Notes: a model not told the origin generated them from the sequence alone. Shown: positions 7,878-16,963, counted from the stretch's first letter. The stretch is 50,776 nucleotides of DNA from an uncultured Oscillospiraceae bacterium (GCA_934464775.1 CAKSKG010000017.1:1-50776), one strand, 5' to 3'. Program-made: numbers and translations.

Positions 7878-9869
7878 TTGAGTAAAAAGAAAGAATACGG
7901 TAATGAAAGTATCACCTCGCTGAAAGGTGCGGACAGAGTAAGAAAGCGTCCTGCGGTAATTTTCGGCTCGGACGGTCTTGAAGGCTGCAAGCATTCGGTC
8001 TTTGAGATAGTGTCCAACTCCATTGACGAGGCGAGAGACGGTCACGGCGATACTATCATAGTTACACGATACAATGACAAGTCCATTGAAGTAGAGGACT
8101 TCGGACGGGGCTGTCCCGTTGACTGGAACAACAGCGAGCAGCGCTATAACTGGGAGCTGGTCTACTGCGAGCTTTATGCAGGCGGAAAATATGACAACAA
8201 TGGTTCGGGCGGCGATTATGAATATTCGCTGGGTCTGAACGGTCTGGGTGCCTGCGCAACGCAGTATTCCTCCGAGTTCATGGACGTTGAGGTAAAGCGT
8301 GACGGAATGAAGTATAATCTTCACTTCGAGCACGGCGAAAATATCGGCGGACTTCATAAGGAGCCGCTTAAAACAAACAAGAAAGCAACAGGAACAAAGA
8401 CACGCTGGCGTGCCGATCTGGACGTTTTCACGGATATAAACATCGAGCGTGAATATTTTGAGACTACGCTGAAAAAGCAGGCTGTTGTCAATTCGGGCAT
8501 AACATTCCTTTTCCGCTGGCAGAACGATGACGGCGAATTTGAGGAAACAACATATCTTTACGAAAACGGCATATCCGATTATCTCAATGAGATAGTCGGC
8601 GATAAATCGCTTACGGCTCCGCAGTTCTGGCAGGCGGAGCGAAAAGGACGTGACCGTGAGGACAAGCCCGAATACAAGGTGAAGCTTTCCGTTGCGGTGG
8701 CTTTTTCAAACAAGGTCAGCTGCATTGAATATTATCACAATTCAAGCTTTCTGGAGCACGGCGGTTCTCCCGAGGACGCTGTTAAAAAGGCATTTGTTTC
8801 TCAGATCGACGCTTACCTGAAAAACAATAACAAGTATAACAAGAGCGAAAGCAAGATCAAGTTCGATGATGTAAGGGAATGCCTTGTGCTGGTATCATCT
8901 TCGTTTTCGACACTCACATCTTATGAGAATCAGACCAAAAAGGCTATCACAAATAAATTCGTCGGCGAGGCAATGACCGATTTCCTAAAGCATCAGCTGG
9001 AGGTATATTTCATTGAGAATCCCGACGATGCCGCAAAGATAGGCGAGCAGGTGCTTATAAACAAGCGCAGCCGTGAATCTGCCGAAAAAACAAGACTCAA
9101 CATTGCAAAGAATCTTGCAGGCAAGGTGGATCTGCTGAACTCCGTTCAGAAATTCGTTGACTGCCGCACAAAGGACGTTACACGCCGTGAAATATACATC
9201 GTGGAGGGTGACTCTGCGCTGGGTTCCGTTAAGACAGCGAGAAATTCCGAATTTCAGGCAGTAATTCCCGTAAGAGGAAAGATACTCAACTGCCTTAAAG
9301 CAGATTACAACAAGATATTCAAAAATGATATCATTACCGATCTTATCAAGGTTCTGGGCTGCGGCGTTGAGGTAAAATCAAAGGCGAACAAGGAGCTGTC
9401 ATCCTTTAACATCAATAATTTCCGCTGGAACAAGATCGTTATCTGTACCGATGCCGATGTTGACGGCTTCCAGATCAGAACGCTTATCCTTACAATGCTT
9501 TACAGGCTCACACCCACGCTTATCGAGCAGGGATATGTTTATATCGCTGAATCTCCGCTGTTTGAGATAACTACGAAGAAGATGACATACTTTGCCTATG
9601 ATGAGCGTGAAAAGGCTGAAATACTGAAAAAGATAGGCGACGAAAAATTCAAGATCGAACGTTCAAAGGGACTTGGTGAGAATGACCCCGAAATGATGTC
9701 CCTTACAACAATGAATCCCGATACAAGGCGTCTTATCAAGGTGAATCCCACCGACGCCGAGGCTACATTTGCGATGTTTGATATGCTGCTGGGAGACAAT
9801 CTTCAGGCACGAAAGGATTATATCGCAGAGAACGGCAGCGAGTATCTTGAGCTTGCCGATATTTCATAA
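7878..9869 (+). CDS. parE: DNA topoisomerase IV subunit B (GyrB/ParE type)
   Basis: A 663-residue type IIA topoisomerase ATPase subunit that drives strand passage with the adjacent ParC. Seen in order: GHKL ATPase with EIVSNSIDEA (catalytic Glu), VEDFGRGCP, and GLNGLGACATQ (lid); the QTK loop as NQTKKAI; TOPRIM with EGDSALG (Glu 443) and DADVDGFQIRTL near 525; and the C-terminal RSKGLGENDPEMM. The lid and GRGCP motifs differ a little from the usual GLHGVG and GRGIP, so this is a divergent member. A TTG start at 7878 is preferred because AAAGGTG ends six bases before it; the GTG at 7869 overlaps that site. Distinguishing ParE from GyrB by sequence alone is not certain. Confidence 0.93.
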   Translation: MSKKKEYGNESITSLKGADRVRKRPAVIFGSDGLEGCKHSVFEIVSNSIDEARDGHGDTIIVTRYNDKSIEVEDFGRGCPVDWNNSEQRYNWELVYCELYAGGKYDNNGSGGDYEYSLGLNGLGACATQYSSEFMDVEVKRDGMKYNLHFEHGENIGGLHKEPLKTNKKATGTKTRWRADLDVFTDINIEREYFETTLKKQAVVNSGITFLFRWQNDDGEFEETTYLYENGISDYLNEIVGDKSLTAPQFWQAERKGRDREDKPEYKVKLSVAVAFSNKVSCIEYYHNSSFLEHGGSPEDAVKKAFVSQIDAYLKNNNKYNKSESKIKFDDVRECLVLVSSSFSTLTSYENQTKKAITNKFVGEAMTDFLKHQLEVYFIENPDDAAKIGEQVLINKRSRESAEKTRLNIAKNLAGKVDLLNSVQKFVDCRTKDVTRREIYIVEGDSALGSVKTARNSEFQAVIPVRGKILNCLKADYNKIFKNDIITDLIKVLGCGVEVKSKANKELSSFNINNFRWNKIVICTDADVDGFQIRTLILTMLYRLTPTLIEQGYVYIAESPLFEITTKKMTYFAYDEREKAEILKKIGDEKFKIERSKGLGENDPEMMSLTTMNPDTRRLIKVNPTDAEATFAMFDMLLGDNLQARKDYIAENGSEYLELADIS

Positions 9870-9887
9870 GGAAGGAGAGAAACGGTA

Positions 9888-12125
9888 ATGGCAAAAAAGA
9901 ATGACCGCAGGGAGACAAAGCCAAAGGCTCCCTCAATCAATGCATATATTGCAGGCAGCGGAATCGTTGCCGAGGAGAAGATAACCGATACCCTCGAGAA
10001 GAATTATATGCCCTATGCGATGAGCGTTATTGTTTCCCGTGCGCTTCCCGAAATAGACGGCTTCAAGCCCTCTCACAGAAAGCTGCTGTATACTATGTAT
10101 ACAATGGGACTTCTGAACGGCGGCAGGACAAAATCAGCAAATATCGTGGGACAGACGATGCATCTTAATCCCCACGGCGACAGCGCTATCTATGAGACAA
10201 TGGTGCGTCTTTCAAGAGGAAACGAAGCTCTGCTCCACCCCTATGTTGACAGCAAGGGAAACTTCGGAAAGGCATGGTCCCGTGATATGGCTTACGCCGC
10301 ATCACGATACACCGAAGCAAAGCTTGACCCTATCTGCGCCGAGCTTTTCAGGGATATCGACAAGGATACCGTTGATTTTGTTCCCAACTATGATAATACC
10401 ACCACCGAGCCTACGCTTTTTCCCGCAACATTTCCGTCGGTACTGGTAAATGCCAACGTGGGCATTGCCGTATCAATGGCAAGTGCTGTCTGCCCGTTCA
10501 ATCTGGCAGAGGTGTGCGAAACTGCGATAGCACTGATAAAAAATCCCGAGCATGACGCTCTTACAACGCTGAAAGGCCCCGATTTTCCCGGCGGCGGCTT
10601 CATGATATACGATGAGGACGAAATGCGCAGGATATATCAGACGGGAAGAGGCTCCGTAAAGGTGCGCTCAAAATATGCCTATGATAAATCCGCAAACTGC
10701 ATCGACGTGACCGAGATACCGCCTACCACAACTATCGAAGCCATAAGGGAAAAGATAATCGACCTTATCAAGCAGGGAAAAATACGTGAGATATCCGATG
10801 TACGTGATGAATCCGATCTTCAGGGCATGAAGCTCACTATTGATCTGAAAAGGGGAACAGACCCCGACAAGCTGATGCAGAAGCTGTTCAGATCCACTCC
10901 CCTGCAGGACAGCTACGCCTGCAATTTCAATATACTTATCGACGGAAAGCCCCGTGTTATGGGCGTTTACGAGATACTTGACGAGTGGACGAAGTTCCGC
11001 CGCAATTGTATCTGCCGCCGTGTTTCCTATGAGCTGAAAAAAAAGACCGACAAACTGCATCTGCTTAGAGGTCTTGAAAAAATTATTCTTGATATCGACA
11101 AGGCTATAAAGATAGTCCGTGAAACGGAAGAGGATTCCGAGGTTGTACCCAACCTGATGATCGGCTTCGGTATTGACGAGATACAGGCTGAATATGTTGC
11201 GGAGATAAAGCTCCGTCAGCTGAACAAGGAATATATCCTGAACCGTATCGCTGATATCGAGCAGCTTGAAAAGGAAATTGCCGAGATGAAGGAGATACTG
11301 GGCGACGAAAAGAAGGTCAGCGCCATTATCATAAGCGAGCTGAAAGATGTTGTAAAGAAGTATCAAAGCCCGAGAAAGACTATGCTTTATTATGCTTCCG
11401 ATATCGACACGGAGGATATCGCCGAGGATATTCCCGATTATCCCGTTACGCTTTTCATTTCAAAGAGCGGCTACTTCAAGTGCATAACTGCCCAGTCATT
11501 GAGAATTGCGGCGGAGCAGAAGTACAAGGACGGAGATTCGCTTGATATTTCCGTGGAGACGACCAAGAGTGCGGAGCTGCTTTTCTTTACCGATAAGTGT
11601 CAGGTCTATAAGAGCAAGGCTGCCGATTTTGCCGACACAAAGGCATCTGCGCTGGGAGATTATATCCCCGCAAAGCTGGGCTTTGACCCCGAAGAAAATG
11701 TTGCGGCGATGATAGTCACAAAGGATTACAGCGGCTATCTTGTAATGATGTTTGAAAACGGCAAGGCTGCCCGTGTTCCCATAAATGCGTATGAGACAAA
11801 GACAAACCGAAAGAAGCTTGCAAATGCATATTCGGCGAAGTCGCCTCTTGTTAAGATAATCCCCGAGCAGGATAAGACAGATATCCTCGTGAAAACGGAC
11901 AACGGCCGTGCACTGCTGTTCAATTCGGGAATGATACTTCCCAAGACGACCCGTGATACTATCGGCGTTCAGGTCATAAATCTGAAAACAAACGCCAAGG
12001 TGGAGAATGCATATGTGATCTCCGAAGAGCAGCTGGAAGAATATTCACGCTTTGCGGTGAAGTCCGTTCCGGGTGCGGGAAATCTTATTAAGGATATGAA
12101 AGACCCCGATCAGATGACATTGTAA
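9888..12125 (+). CDS. parC: DNA topoisomerase IV subunit A (GyrA/ParC type)
   Basis: A 745-residue breakage-reunion subunit. The catalytic tyrosine is Y141 in AASRYTEAKLD. The quinolone-determining region reads HGDSAIYET, with Ser 99 and Glu 103 at the two classic resistance positions, so it carries residues typical of a susceptible enzyme. A coiled-coil arm with EIKLRQLNKEY and a C-terminal beta-pinwheel of shortened blades (ISKSGYFKCI, FTDKCQVYK, MFENGKAARVP, VKTDNGRALLF) follow. No GyrA box (QRRGGRG) is seen, which favours topoisomerase IV over gyrase. AAGGAGAG precedes the ATG, 18 bases after parE; a terminator follows. Confidence 0.93.
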   Translation: MAKKNDRRETKPKAPSINAYIAGSGIVAEEKITDTLEKNYMPYAMSVIVSRALPEIDGFKPSHRKLLYTMYTMGLLNGGRTKSANIVGQTMHLNPHGDSAIYETMVRLSRGNEALLHPYVDSKGNFGKAWSRDMAYAASRYTEAKLDPICAELFRDIDKDTVDFVPNYDNTTTEPTLFPATFPSVLVNANVGIAVSMASAVCPFNLAEVCETAIALIKNPEHDALTTLKGPDFPGGGFMIYDEDEMRRIYQTGRGSVKVRSKYAYDKSANCIDVTEIPPTTTIEAIREKIIDLIKQGKIREISDVRDESDLQGMKLTIDLKRGTDPDKLMQKLFRSTPLQDSYACNFNILIDGKPRVMGVYEILDEWTKFRRNCICRRVSYELKKKTDKLHLLRGLEKIILDIDKAIKIVRETEEDSEVVPNLMIGFGIDEIQAEYVAEIKLRQLNKEYILNRIADIEQLEKEIAEMKEILGDEKKVSAIIISELKDVVKKYQSPRKTMLYYASDIDTEDIAEDIPDYPVTLFISKSGYFKCITAQSLRIAAEQKYKDGDSLDISVETTKSAELLFFTDKCQVYKSKAADFADTKASALGDYIPAKLGFDPEENVAAMIVTKDYSGYLVMMFENGKAARVPINAYETKTNRKKLANAYSAKSPLVKIIPEQDKTDILVKTDNGRALLFNSGMILPKTTRDTIGVQVINLKTNAKVENAYVISEEQLEEYSRFAVKSVPGAGNLIKDMKDPDQMTL

Positions 12126-12136
12126 TAATTGCTGTG

Positions 12137-12173
12137 CGGCACTGTGCATTTTCATATGTACGGTGCCGTTTTG
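12137..12173 (+). terminator. terminator after parC
   Basis: Stem CGGCACTGTGCA (12137-12148) with TGTACGGTGCCG (two G-U-type positions), followed by TTTTG. Confidence 0.75.
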
Positions 12174-12236
12174 TCAATATGCACCGAAAAATGTTGTTGA
12201 ATATGCACAAATATAAGGCGGTGCGGCATTTCAGTA

Positions 12237-12265
12237 TTTACATTTCTAAGAAAATGTGGTAAAAT
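12237..12265 (+). promoter_or_regulatory. promoter of cheV
   Basis: TTTACA (12237-12242), 17 bases, TAAAAT (12260-12265), with an extended -10 TGG directly before it. Confidence 0.82.
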
Positions 12266-12297
12266 ATATTTATATCAAATGCGAGGAGCGTTTTATC

Positions 12298-13230
12298 ATG
12301 GATACTAATATTTTACTTGAAAGCGGCACCAATGAGCTGGAGCTGCTGGAATTCACAGTAGGTTCAAATACATACGGAATAAATATTGCAAAGGTCAGCG
12401 AGATCATGATAGACCGTGAGGTCACACCTATGCCCAATGCCCCCGAAGAGGTTGAGGGTGTGTTTATCCCCAGAGACAAGCTTATCTCCGTTGTCGATCT
12501 GCATAAGGTGCTTCATGCGGAGCGCCCCGCAGGCGGAAAGAACATTATAATCGTCTGCCAGTTCAACAAAATGGACGTTGCGTTCCATGTAACGGCAGTT
12601 AAAGGAATCCAGAGAATATCATGGACGAATATCACCGAGCCTCCCGCAATTGCAGGCGGTACCGGAGATGCTGCCGCAGGTATGTCCACAGGTGTTGCAA
12701 AGATAGACGGAAAGATCATCATAATTCTTGATTTTGAGCGCATCGTCGGCGGACTCAACAAGAACAGCGGACTGGACGTTTCGGGCGTAGATGAAGCCGA
12801 GCACCCCGGTGATCTTATCAGCGACAAGAGGATCGTTGTTGCGGACGATTCCCAGTTCCTCAACAAGATGATCGTTGACACTCTTGCCCAGACAGGCTAC
12901 CGCAATGTTGTTTCCTTCCAGAACGGACAGGACGCATGGGATTATGTTTCGTCCTATAAGGTGAAGATAAATGACGGCTCGCTTATCACGGACCATATCG
13001 CCTGCGTTATCAGTGACATTGAAATGCCCAAAATGGACGGTCACAGACTTACAAAGCTTATCAAGGACGACAAGGTCCTCAAGGATATTCCCGTTATACT
13101 TTTCTCATCGCTTATCAACGATCAGATGTACCTCAAGGGTCAGTCCGTCGGTGCGGACGCACAGTTCTCCAAGCCTCAGATCAAGGAGCTTATCAAGGAG
13201 CTTATCAAGCTTATCAAGGCAGAGGGCTGA
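12298..13230 (+). CDS. cheV: chemotaxis coupling protein CheV (CheW-receiver fusion)
   Basis: A 310-residue cytoplasmic adaptor that links chemoreceptors to CheA and is tuned by phosphorylation. Residues 10-160 are a CheW domain (LEFTVGSNTYGINIAKVSEI, PNAPEEVEGVFIPR). Residues 178-305 are a receiver domain with the acid pair D183-D184, the phospho-acceptor D240 in SDIEMPKMDG, a SS switch position and the conserved Lys in FSKPQ. The C-terminal helix repeats IKEL three times, encoded by a small tandem DNA repeat. ATG 12298 has GCGAGGAG upstream; an earlier in-frame ATG at 12256 falls on the -10 box. No other chemotaxis gene is in the window. Confidence 0.95.
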   Translation: MDTNILLESGTNELELLEFTVGSNTYGINIAKVSEIMIDREVTPMPNAPEEVEGVFIPRDKLISVVDLHKVLHAERPAGGKNIIIVCQFNKMDVAFHVTAVKGIQRISWTNITEPPAIAGGTGDAAAGMSTGVAKIDGKIIIILDFERIVGGLNKNSGLDVSGVDEAEHPGDLISDKRIVVADDSQFLNKMIVDTLAQTGYRNVVSFQNGQDAWDYVSSYKVKINDGSLITDHIACVISDIEMPKMDGHRLTKLIKDDKVLKDIPVILFSSLINDQMYLKGQSVGADAQFSKPQIKELIKELIKLIKAEG

Positions 13231-13245
13231 TTATAACATTGATGC

Positions 13246-13282
13246 AAAAATATCCTCGGCAGGTGCTGTCGGGGATATTTTT
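13246..13282 (+). terminator. terminator after cheV
   Basis: Stem AAAAATATCC-CGGCAG with its near-complement CTGTCG-GGATATTTTT; the second arm ends in the T-run. Confidence 0.85.
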
Positions 13283-13299
13283 ATAAGGAGAATAATAAA

Positions 13300-14160
13300 A
13301 TGATATATCTTTCCAAATTTATATTTCCGTCGGAAATTGATGAGGATTGTGTAATCGGCAAGATAAAAGAAACCTGTTATAATACATTTTATCCGTTCGG
13401 TATGTTAACAAACAGGGGCATTTCCGACATTCGGTTCGGAAATATTACGATATTATACGGCGGAAACGGCTCGGGAAAAACAACGATGCTGAATATTATT
13501 GCAGAAAAAATGCGGCTTGACAGGGGAACGATGTTCAACCGTTCGGATTTTTTTGACAGGTATATTGAAATATGTGATGTGCAGCTTGAAAAGGATATAC
13601 CGCATGGGAGCTGTATAATTACAAGTGATGATGTTTTTGACTATATGCTTGATCTGCGCTGTTTGAATGATAAAATAGATCACAAGCGCGGAGAAATATT
13701 TGATGAATATATTGAAAATAAATATGACAGCGATTTCAGATTCCGGTCAATGGACGATCTTGAAAAGCTTAAAGTGATAAATCGTTCACGGAGTCTTACC
13801 AAGTCGCAGTATACAAGACGAAGATTAGTAAGTAATGTTCGTGAGCATTCAAATGGTGAGAGTGCTTTTCTGTTTTTTTCGGATAAGATAACCGATAACA
13901 AGCTTATTCTGTTGGACGAGCCTGAAAACAGCTTGTCTCCCGAGAAGCAGTGTGAGCTGTGTGATTTTCTGATCGATTCGGCAAGGTTTTTTGGCTGTCA
14001 GTTTATAATTGCGACACATTCGCCTTTTCTTCTGGCAATGCACGGTGCAGTAATTTATGACCTTGACTCTAAGCCTGTGTGCGTGAAAAAATGGACAGAG
14101 CTGTCGGGTGTAAGGGCATATTACAGCTTTTTTGAAAGGCATTCCGATGAATTTAAATAA
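13300..14160 (+). CDS. stand-alone ABC/SMC-type AAA ATPase
   Basis: A 286-residue ATPase of the RecF/SMC/AAA_21 kind. Walker A GGNGSGKT is at residues 54-61, an ABC-signature-like HSNGES lies near residue 187, Walker B LILLDEPENSLS near 202, and the switch histidine in FIIATHSPFLLA near 236. The protein is nearly all ATPase head: the region between the Walker motifs is only about 130 residues, too short for a long coiled coil. There is no transmembrane partner, so it is not a transporter. The gene is visibly more AT-rich than its neighbours and sits alone between two terminators, which suggests recent transfer. The role is unknown; related ATPases occur in DNA repair and phage defence, but no nuclease is adjacent. 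Confidence 0.85.
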   Translation: MIYLSKFIFPSEIDEDCVIGKIKETCYNTFYPFGMLTNRGISDIRFGNITILYGGNGSGKTTMLNIIAEKMRLDRGTMFNRSDFFDRYIEICDVQLEKDIPHGSCIITSDDVFDYMLDLRCLNDKIDHKRGEIFDEYIENKYDSDFRFRSMDDLEKLKVINRSRSLTKSQYTRRRLVSNVREHSNGESAFLFFSDKITDNKLILLDEPENSLSPEKQCELCDFLIDSARFFGCQFIIATHSPFLLAMHGAVIYDLDSKPVCVKKWTELSGVRAYYSFFERHSDEFK

Positions 14161-14183
14161 TATTTTTTGATCTTTGTCATATC

Positions 14184-14229
14184 AAAGCATACCCCCATGT
14201 AGAAAAATACATAGGGGTATGCTTTATTT
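14184..14229. terminator. terminator after the ATPase gene
   Basis: Inverted repeat AAAGCATACCCC / GGGGTATGCTTT, arms 14186-14197 and 14213-14224, with T-rich 3' side. Confidence 0.88.
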
Positions 14230-14233
14230 ATAT

Positions 14234-14262
14234 TTTACAAAATAAACACGGTATGTTAAAAT
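14234..14262 (+). promoter_or_regulatory. promoter of the alcohol dehydrogenase gene
   Basis: TTTACA (14234-14239), 17 bases, TAAAAT (14257-14262). A perfect 7-base leader hairpin TACGCAG / CTGCGTA follows at 14298-14317. Confidence 0.78.
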
Positions 14263-14346
14263 AAATTGTAGAAAGCAACGATAAGTGCTTTGGAAAATAC
14301 GCAGTACATTCTGCGTAAAACCGATAAAATGAGGAGGATATTTATA

Positions 14347-15564
14347 ATGGCAAGATTTACATTACCCAGAGATCTGTACCACGGCAAGGGTGCGCTGGAA
14401 GCATTGAAGACATTTGAAGGAAAGAAAGCCATCGTCGTAGTCGGCGGCGGCTCAATGAAGCGTTTCGGATTTCTTGACAAGGCTGTTTCCTACTTAAAGG
14501 AAGCAGGCATGGAGGTTGAACTCTTTGAGAATGTTGAGCCCGATCCTTCCGTTGAAACGGTCATGAGAGGCGCAGAAGCTATGCTGAAATTCCGGCCCGA
14601 CTGGATCGTTGCTATGGGCGGCGGTTCGCCTATCGACGCAGCAAAGGCAATGTGGATAAAGTATGAGTATCCCGACTGCACATTTGAGGATATGTGCAAG
14701 GTATTCGGCATTCCCAAGCTCCGCAAAAAGGCAAAGTTCTGCGCTATTTCGTCCACATCGGGCACAGCTACCGAGGTCACGGCTTTCTCAATCATCACAG
14801 ATTACAGCAAGGGCATCAAGTATCCTATCGCTGACTTTGAGATAACACCCGATGTAGCTATCGTTGATCCCGACCTTGCCGAAACAATGCCTCAGAAGCT
14901 TGTTGCACACACAGGTATGGATGCAATGACACACGCTATCGAAGCTTATGTTTCCACAGCAAACTGTGACTTTACAGATCCTCTGGCACTTCACGCTATC
15001 AAGATGATACAGAATGACCTTGTTGATTCCTACAACGGCGATATGGCAAAGCGTGACTCAATGCACAATGCACAATGTCTCGCAGGCATGGCATTCTCAA
15101 ATGCACTGCTTGGTATCGTTCATTCAATGGCTCACAAGACAGGCGCAGCCTTTGCGGACAAGGGCGCACACATCATTCACGGTGCCGCCAACGCAATGTA
15201 TCTGCCCAAGGTAATTGCATTTAACGCAAAGGATCCCACAGCTCTCAAGCGCTACGGTCAGATCGCTGACTTTATGGGTCTGGGCGGAAGCTCCGATGAG
15301 GAAAAGGTACAGCTCCTTATCGCATATCTCCGCAAGATGAATGATGAGCTGAAGATTCCTCACTGCATCAAGAATTACGGTGCGGACAGCTATCCCGTTG
15401 AGCAGGGCTTTGTTCCCGAGGACGTATTCCTTGAAAGACTTCCCGATATCGCAAAGAATGCTATCGGTGATGCCTGCACAGGTTCAAATCCCCGTCAGCC
15501 TTCGCAGGAAGAAATGGAAAAGCTGCTTAAATGCTGCTACTATGATACAGATGTTGATTTCTGA
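14347..15564 (+). CDS. iron-containing alcohol dehydrogenase
   Basis: A 405-residue group III (Fe-ADH) dehydrogenase, probably NAD(P)H-dependent and used to reduce short aldehydes to ethanol or butanol during fermentation. The N-terminal dinucleotide domain has VVVGGGSMKRFG and MGGGSPIDAAKAMW. The metal ligands are seen as HTGMDAMTHAIEAY (Asp), GIVHSMAHKTG and IIHGAANAMYLP (His). ATG 14347 has a perfect AGGAGG 10 bases upstream; an ATG 57 bases before has none. It is monocistronic, with its own promoter and terminators. Codon use is strongly biased, which suggests high expression. The precise substrate cannot be read from the sequence. Confidence 0.94.
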   Translation: MARFTLPRDLYHGKGALEALKTFEGKKAIVVVGGGSMKRFGFLDKAVSYLKEAGMEVELFENVEPDPSVETVMRGAEAMLKFRPDWIVAMGGGSPIDAAKAMWIKYEYPDCTFEDMCKVFGIPKLRKKAKFCAISSTSGTATEVTAFSIITDYSKGIKYPIADFEITPDVAIVDPDLAETMPQKLVAHTGMDAMTHAIEAYVSTANCDFTDPLALHAIKMIQNDLVDSYNGDMAKRDSMHNAQCLAGMAFSNALLGIVHSMAHKTGAAFADKGAHIIHGAANAMYLPKVIAFNAKDPTALKRYGQIADFMGLGGSSDEEKVQLLIAYLRKMNDELKIPHCIKNYGADSYPVEQGFVPEDVFLERLPDIAKNAIGDACTGSNPRQPSQEEMEKLLKCCYYDTDVDF

Positions 15565-15603
15565 TGACGCACTTGCGGCTTGAATAATTACATAGTATGA
15601 TTT

Positions 15604-15637
15604 GCTCCCGTCGGTAATTTATCGGCGGGAGCTTTTT
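15604..15637 (+). terminator. terminator after the alcohol dehydrogenase gene
   Basis: Stem GCTCCCGTCGG / TCGGCGGGAGC followed by TTTTT. Confidence 0.85.
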
Positions 15638-15651
15638 ATATTTGGATAAAG

Positions 15652-15689
15652 AAAACAGCATAAAGCTTTTGTTTGCTTTATGCTGTTTT
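15652..15689. terminator. bidirectional hairpin facing the leu operon
   Basis: Perfect 15-base inverted repeat AAAACAGCATAAAGC and complement with loop TTTTGTTT; on the minus strand it ends in TTTT and can terminate leuCDB. Confidence 0.85.
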
Positions 15690-15710
15690 GGATTATATTT
15701 TATTGTGCAG

Positions 15711-15850
15711 CCTCGCAATGCTTACGCATTTCTCGCAGCAGGGGATTTCGCCGTCTGCGGACGGCGACCACGGGCTTTGCCCTGTTGGATTTGCTCTCCT
15801 GCGGAGAGCTGCAAGCTTTAAAAAGCTTGACCAAACTTTTTAAGCCATGT
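15711..15850. repeat. palindrome-rich intergenic repeat-like element
   Basis: A non-coding stretch made of four short palindromes in a row: GCCGTC/GACGGC (15750-15765), GGGC/GCCC (15772-15782), GCTCTCC/GGAGAGC (15793-15809) and CAAGCTTT/AAAGCTTG (15812-15829), ending ACCAAACTTTTTAAG. Dispersed elements with this general plan are familiar from Ruminococcus-type genomes; here only one copy is visible, so its repeat status is inferred. Confidence 0.6.
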
Positions 15851-15862
15851 TACTTTTGATTT

Positions 15863-16945
15863 TTATATCCTATCTGCGATAAGTGTTCCCATTTCGGAGC
15901 AGGAAACGAGCTTCATTCCCTCGGACATGATATCACAGGTTCTGATACCCTCATCAAGCACTGCATTTACAGCCTTTTCAACTGCATCTGCCTCTTCCTG
16001 CATATCAAAGGAGAAGCGGAGCATCATTGCTGCGGAAAGTATCGTTGCAATGGGGTTTGCCTTATTCTGTCCCGCAATATCGGGTGCGGATCCGCCGCTG
16101 GGCTCATAAAGTCCGAACTTTGTCTCATTCATACTTGCGGAAGCCAGCATTCCGATAGAGCCTGTTATCATCGAAGCTTCATCGGAAAGGATATCACCGA
16201 ACATATTCTCTGTTACCATAACATCGAACTGAGCAGGATCCTTTACCAGCTGCATAGCGGAATTATCAACCAGCATATGCTCCAGTGTTACCTCGGGATA
16301 ATCCTTTGCGACCTCTTCAACGATCTTTCTCCAAAGGCGTGAAGAATCCAGAACATTTGCCTTATCAACAGATGTGACTTTCTTTCTGCGCTTCATTGCA
16401 ACATCGAATGCCTTTACTGCAATTCTGCGGATCTCCTTTTCGTTATAGGAAAGAGTATCAACGGCAGTCATAACACCGTCAACCTCCTCGGTCTTTCTTG
16501 CGCCGAAGTAAAGACCGCCTGTCAGCTCACGCATGATGAGCATATCAAAGCCCTTTGCGCTGATCTCTTCTTTAAGAGGGCAGGCACCTGCAAGCTGGGG
16601 ATAAAGCACGGCAGGACGGAGGTTTGCAAAAAGTCCAAGCTCCTTGCGGATCTTCAGCAGACCTGCTTCGGGACGAAGATTCGGGGGCAGCTTATACCAC
16701 GGGGAAGTGGTAGTGTTTCCGCCGATAGAGCCCATAAGCACGGCATCGGCAGCCTTGCAGCGTGCAACGGTCTCATCTGTGAGAGGCACGCCGTATTCGT
16801 CGATAGAGCAGCCGCCCATAAGCACCTGATCGTAATTAAAGGTATGACCGTACTTTTCGGCAACCTTATCAAGTATTTTCATAGCCTCGGTAACGATCTC
16901 GGGACCGATCCCGTCGCCCTTGATAACAGCAATATTCTTGTTCAT
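15863..16945 (-). CDS. leuB: 3-isopropylmalate dehydrogenase
   Basis: A 360-residue NAD-dependent oxidative decarboxylase, third step of leucine synthesis, acting in the cytosol as a dimer. Family motifs are AVIKGDGIGPEI at the N-terminus, LLKIRKELGLFANLRPA, MIMRELTGGLYFG, the catalytic Lys/Asp region (VDKANVLDSSRLWR, DNSAMQLVKDP, MFGDILSDEAS) and the NAD site EPSGGSAPDIAGQ. Length is typical. It is the last gene of leuC-leuD-leuB, 18 bases after leuD, with a good GAAAGGAC ribosome site. No leuA is present in the window. Confidence 0.97.
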   Translation of the reverse strand: MNKNIAVIKGDGIGPEIVTEAMKILDKVAEKYGHTFNYDQVLMGGCSIDEYGVPLTDETVARCKAADAVLMGSIGGNTTTSPWYKLPPNLRPEAGLLKIRKELGLFANLRPAVLYPQLAGACPLKEEISAKGFDMLIMRELTGGLYFGARKTEEVDGVMTAVDTLSYNEKEIRRIAVKAFDVAMKRRKKVTSVDKANVLDSSRLWRKIVEEVAKDYPEVTLEHMLVDNSAMQLVKDPAQFDVMVTENMFGDILSDEASMITGSIGMLASASMNETKFGLYEPSGGSAPDIAGQNKANPIATILSAAMMLRFSFDMQEEADAVEKAVNAVLDEGIRTCDIMSEGMKLVSCSEMGTLIADRI

Positions 16946-16963
16946 TGCATTAAGTCCTTTCTG

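Noticed and set aside
13186..13228. Repeat array at the end of cheV
   Set aside because: Three near-copies of ATCAAGGAGCTT encode the repeated IKEL of a C-terminal helix; an ordinary coding repeat.
14240..14275. Rex redox-repressor site before the alcohol dehydrogenase gene
   Set aside because: Only one TGTTAA half is present; the second half does not match.
15481..15496. GGTTCAAATCCCC, resembling a tRNA T-arm
   Set aside because: It lies in the coding sequence of the alcohol dehydrogenase, and no acceptor stem or anticodon arm is present around it.
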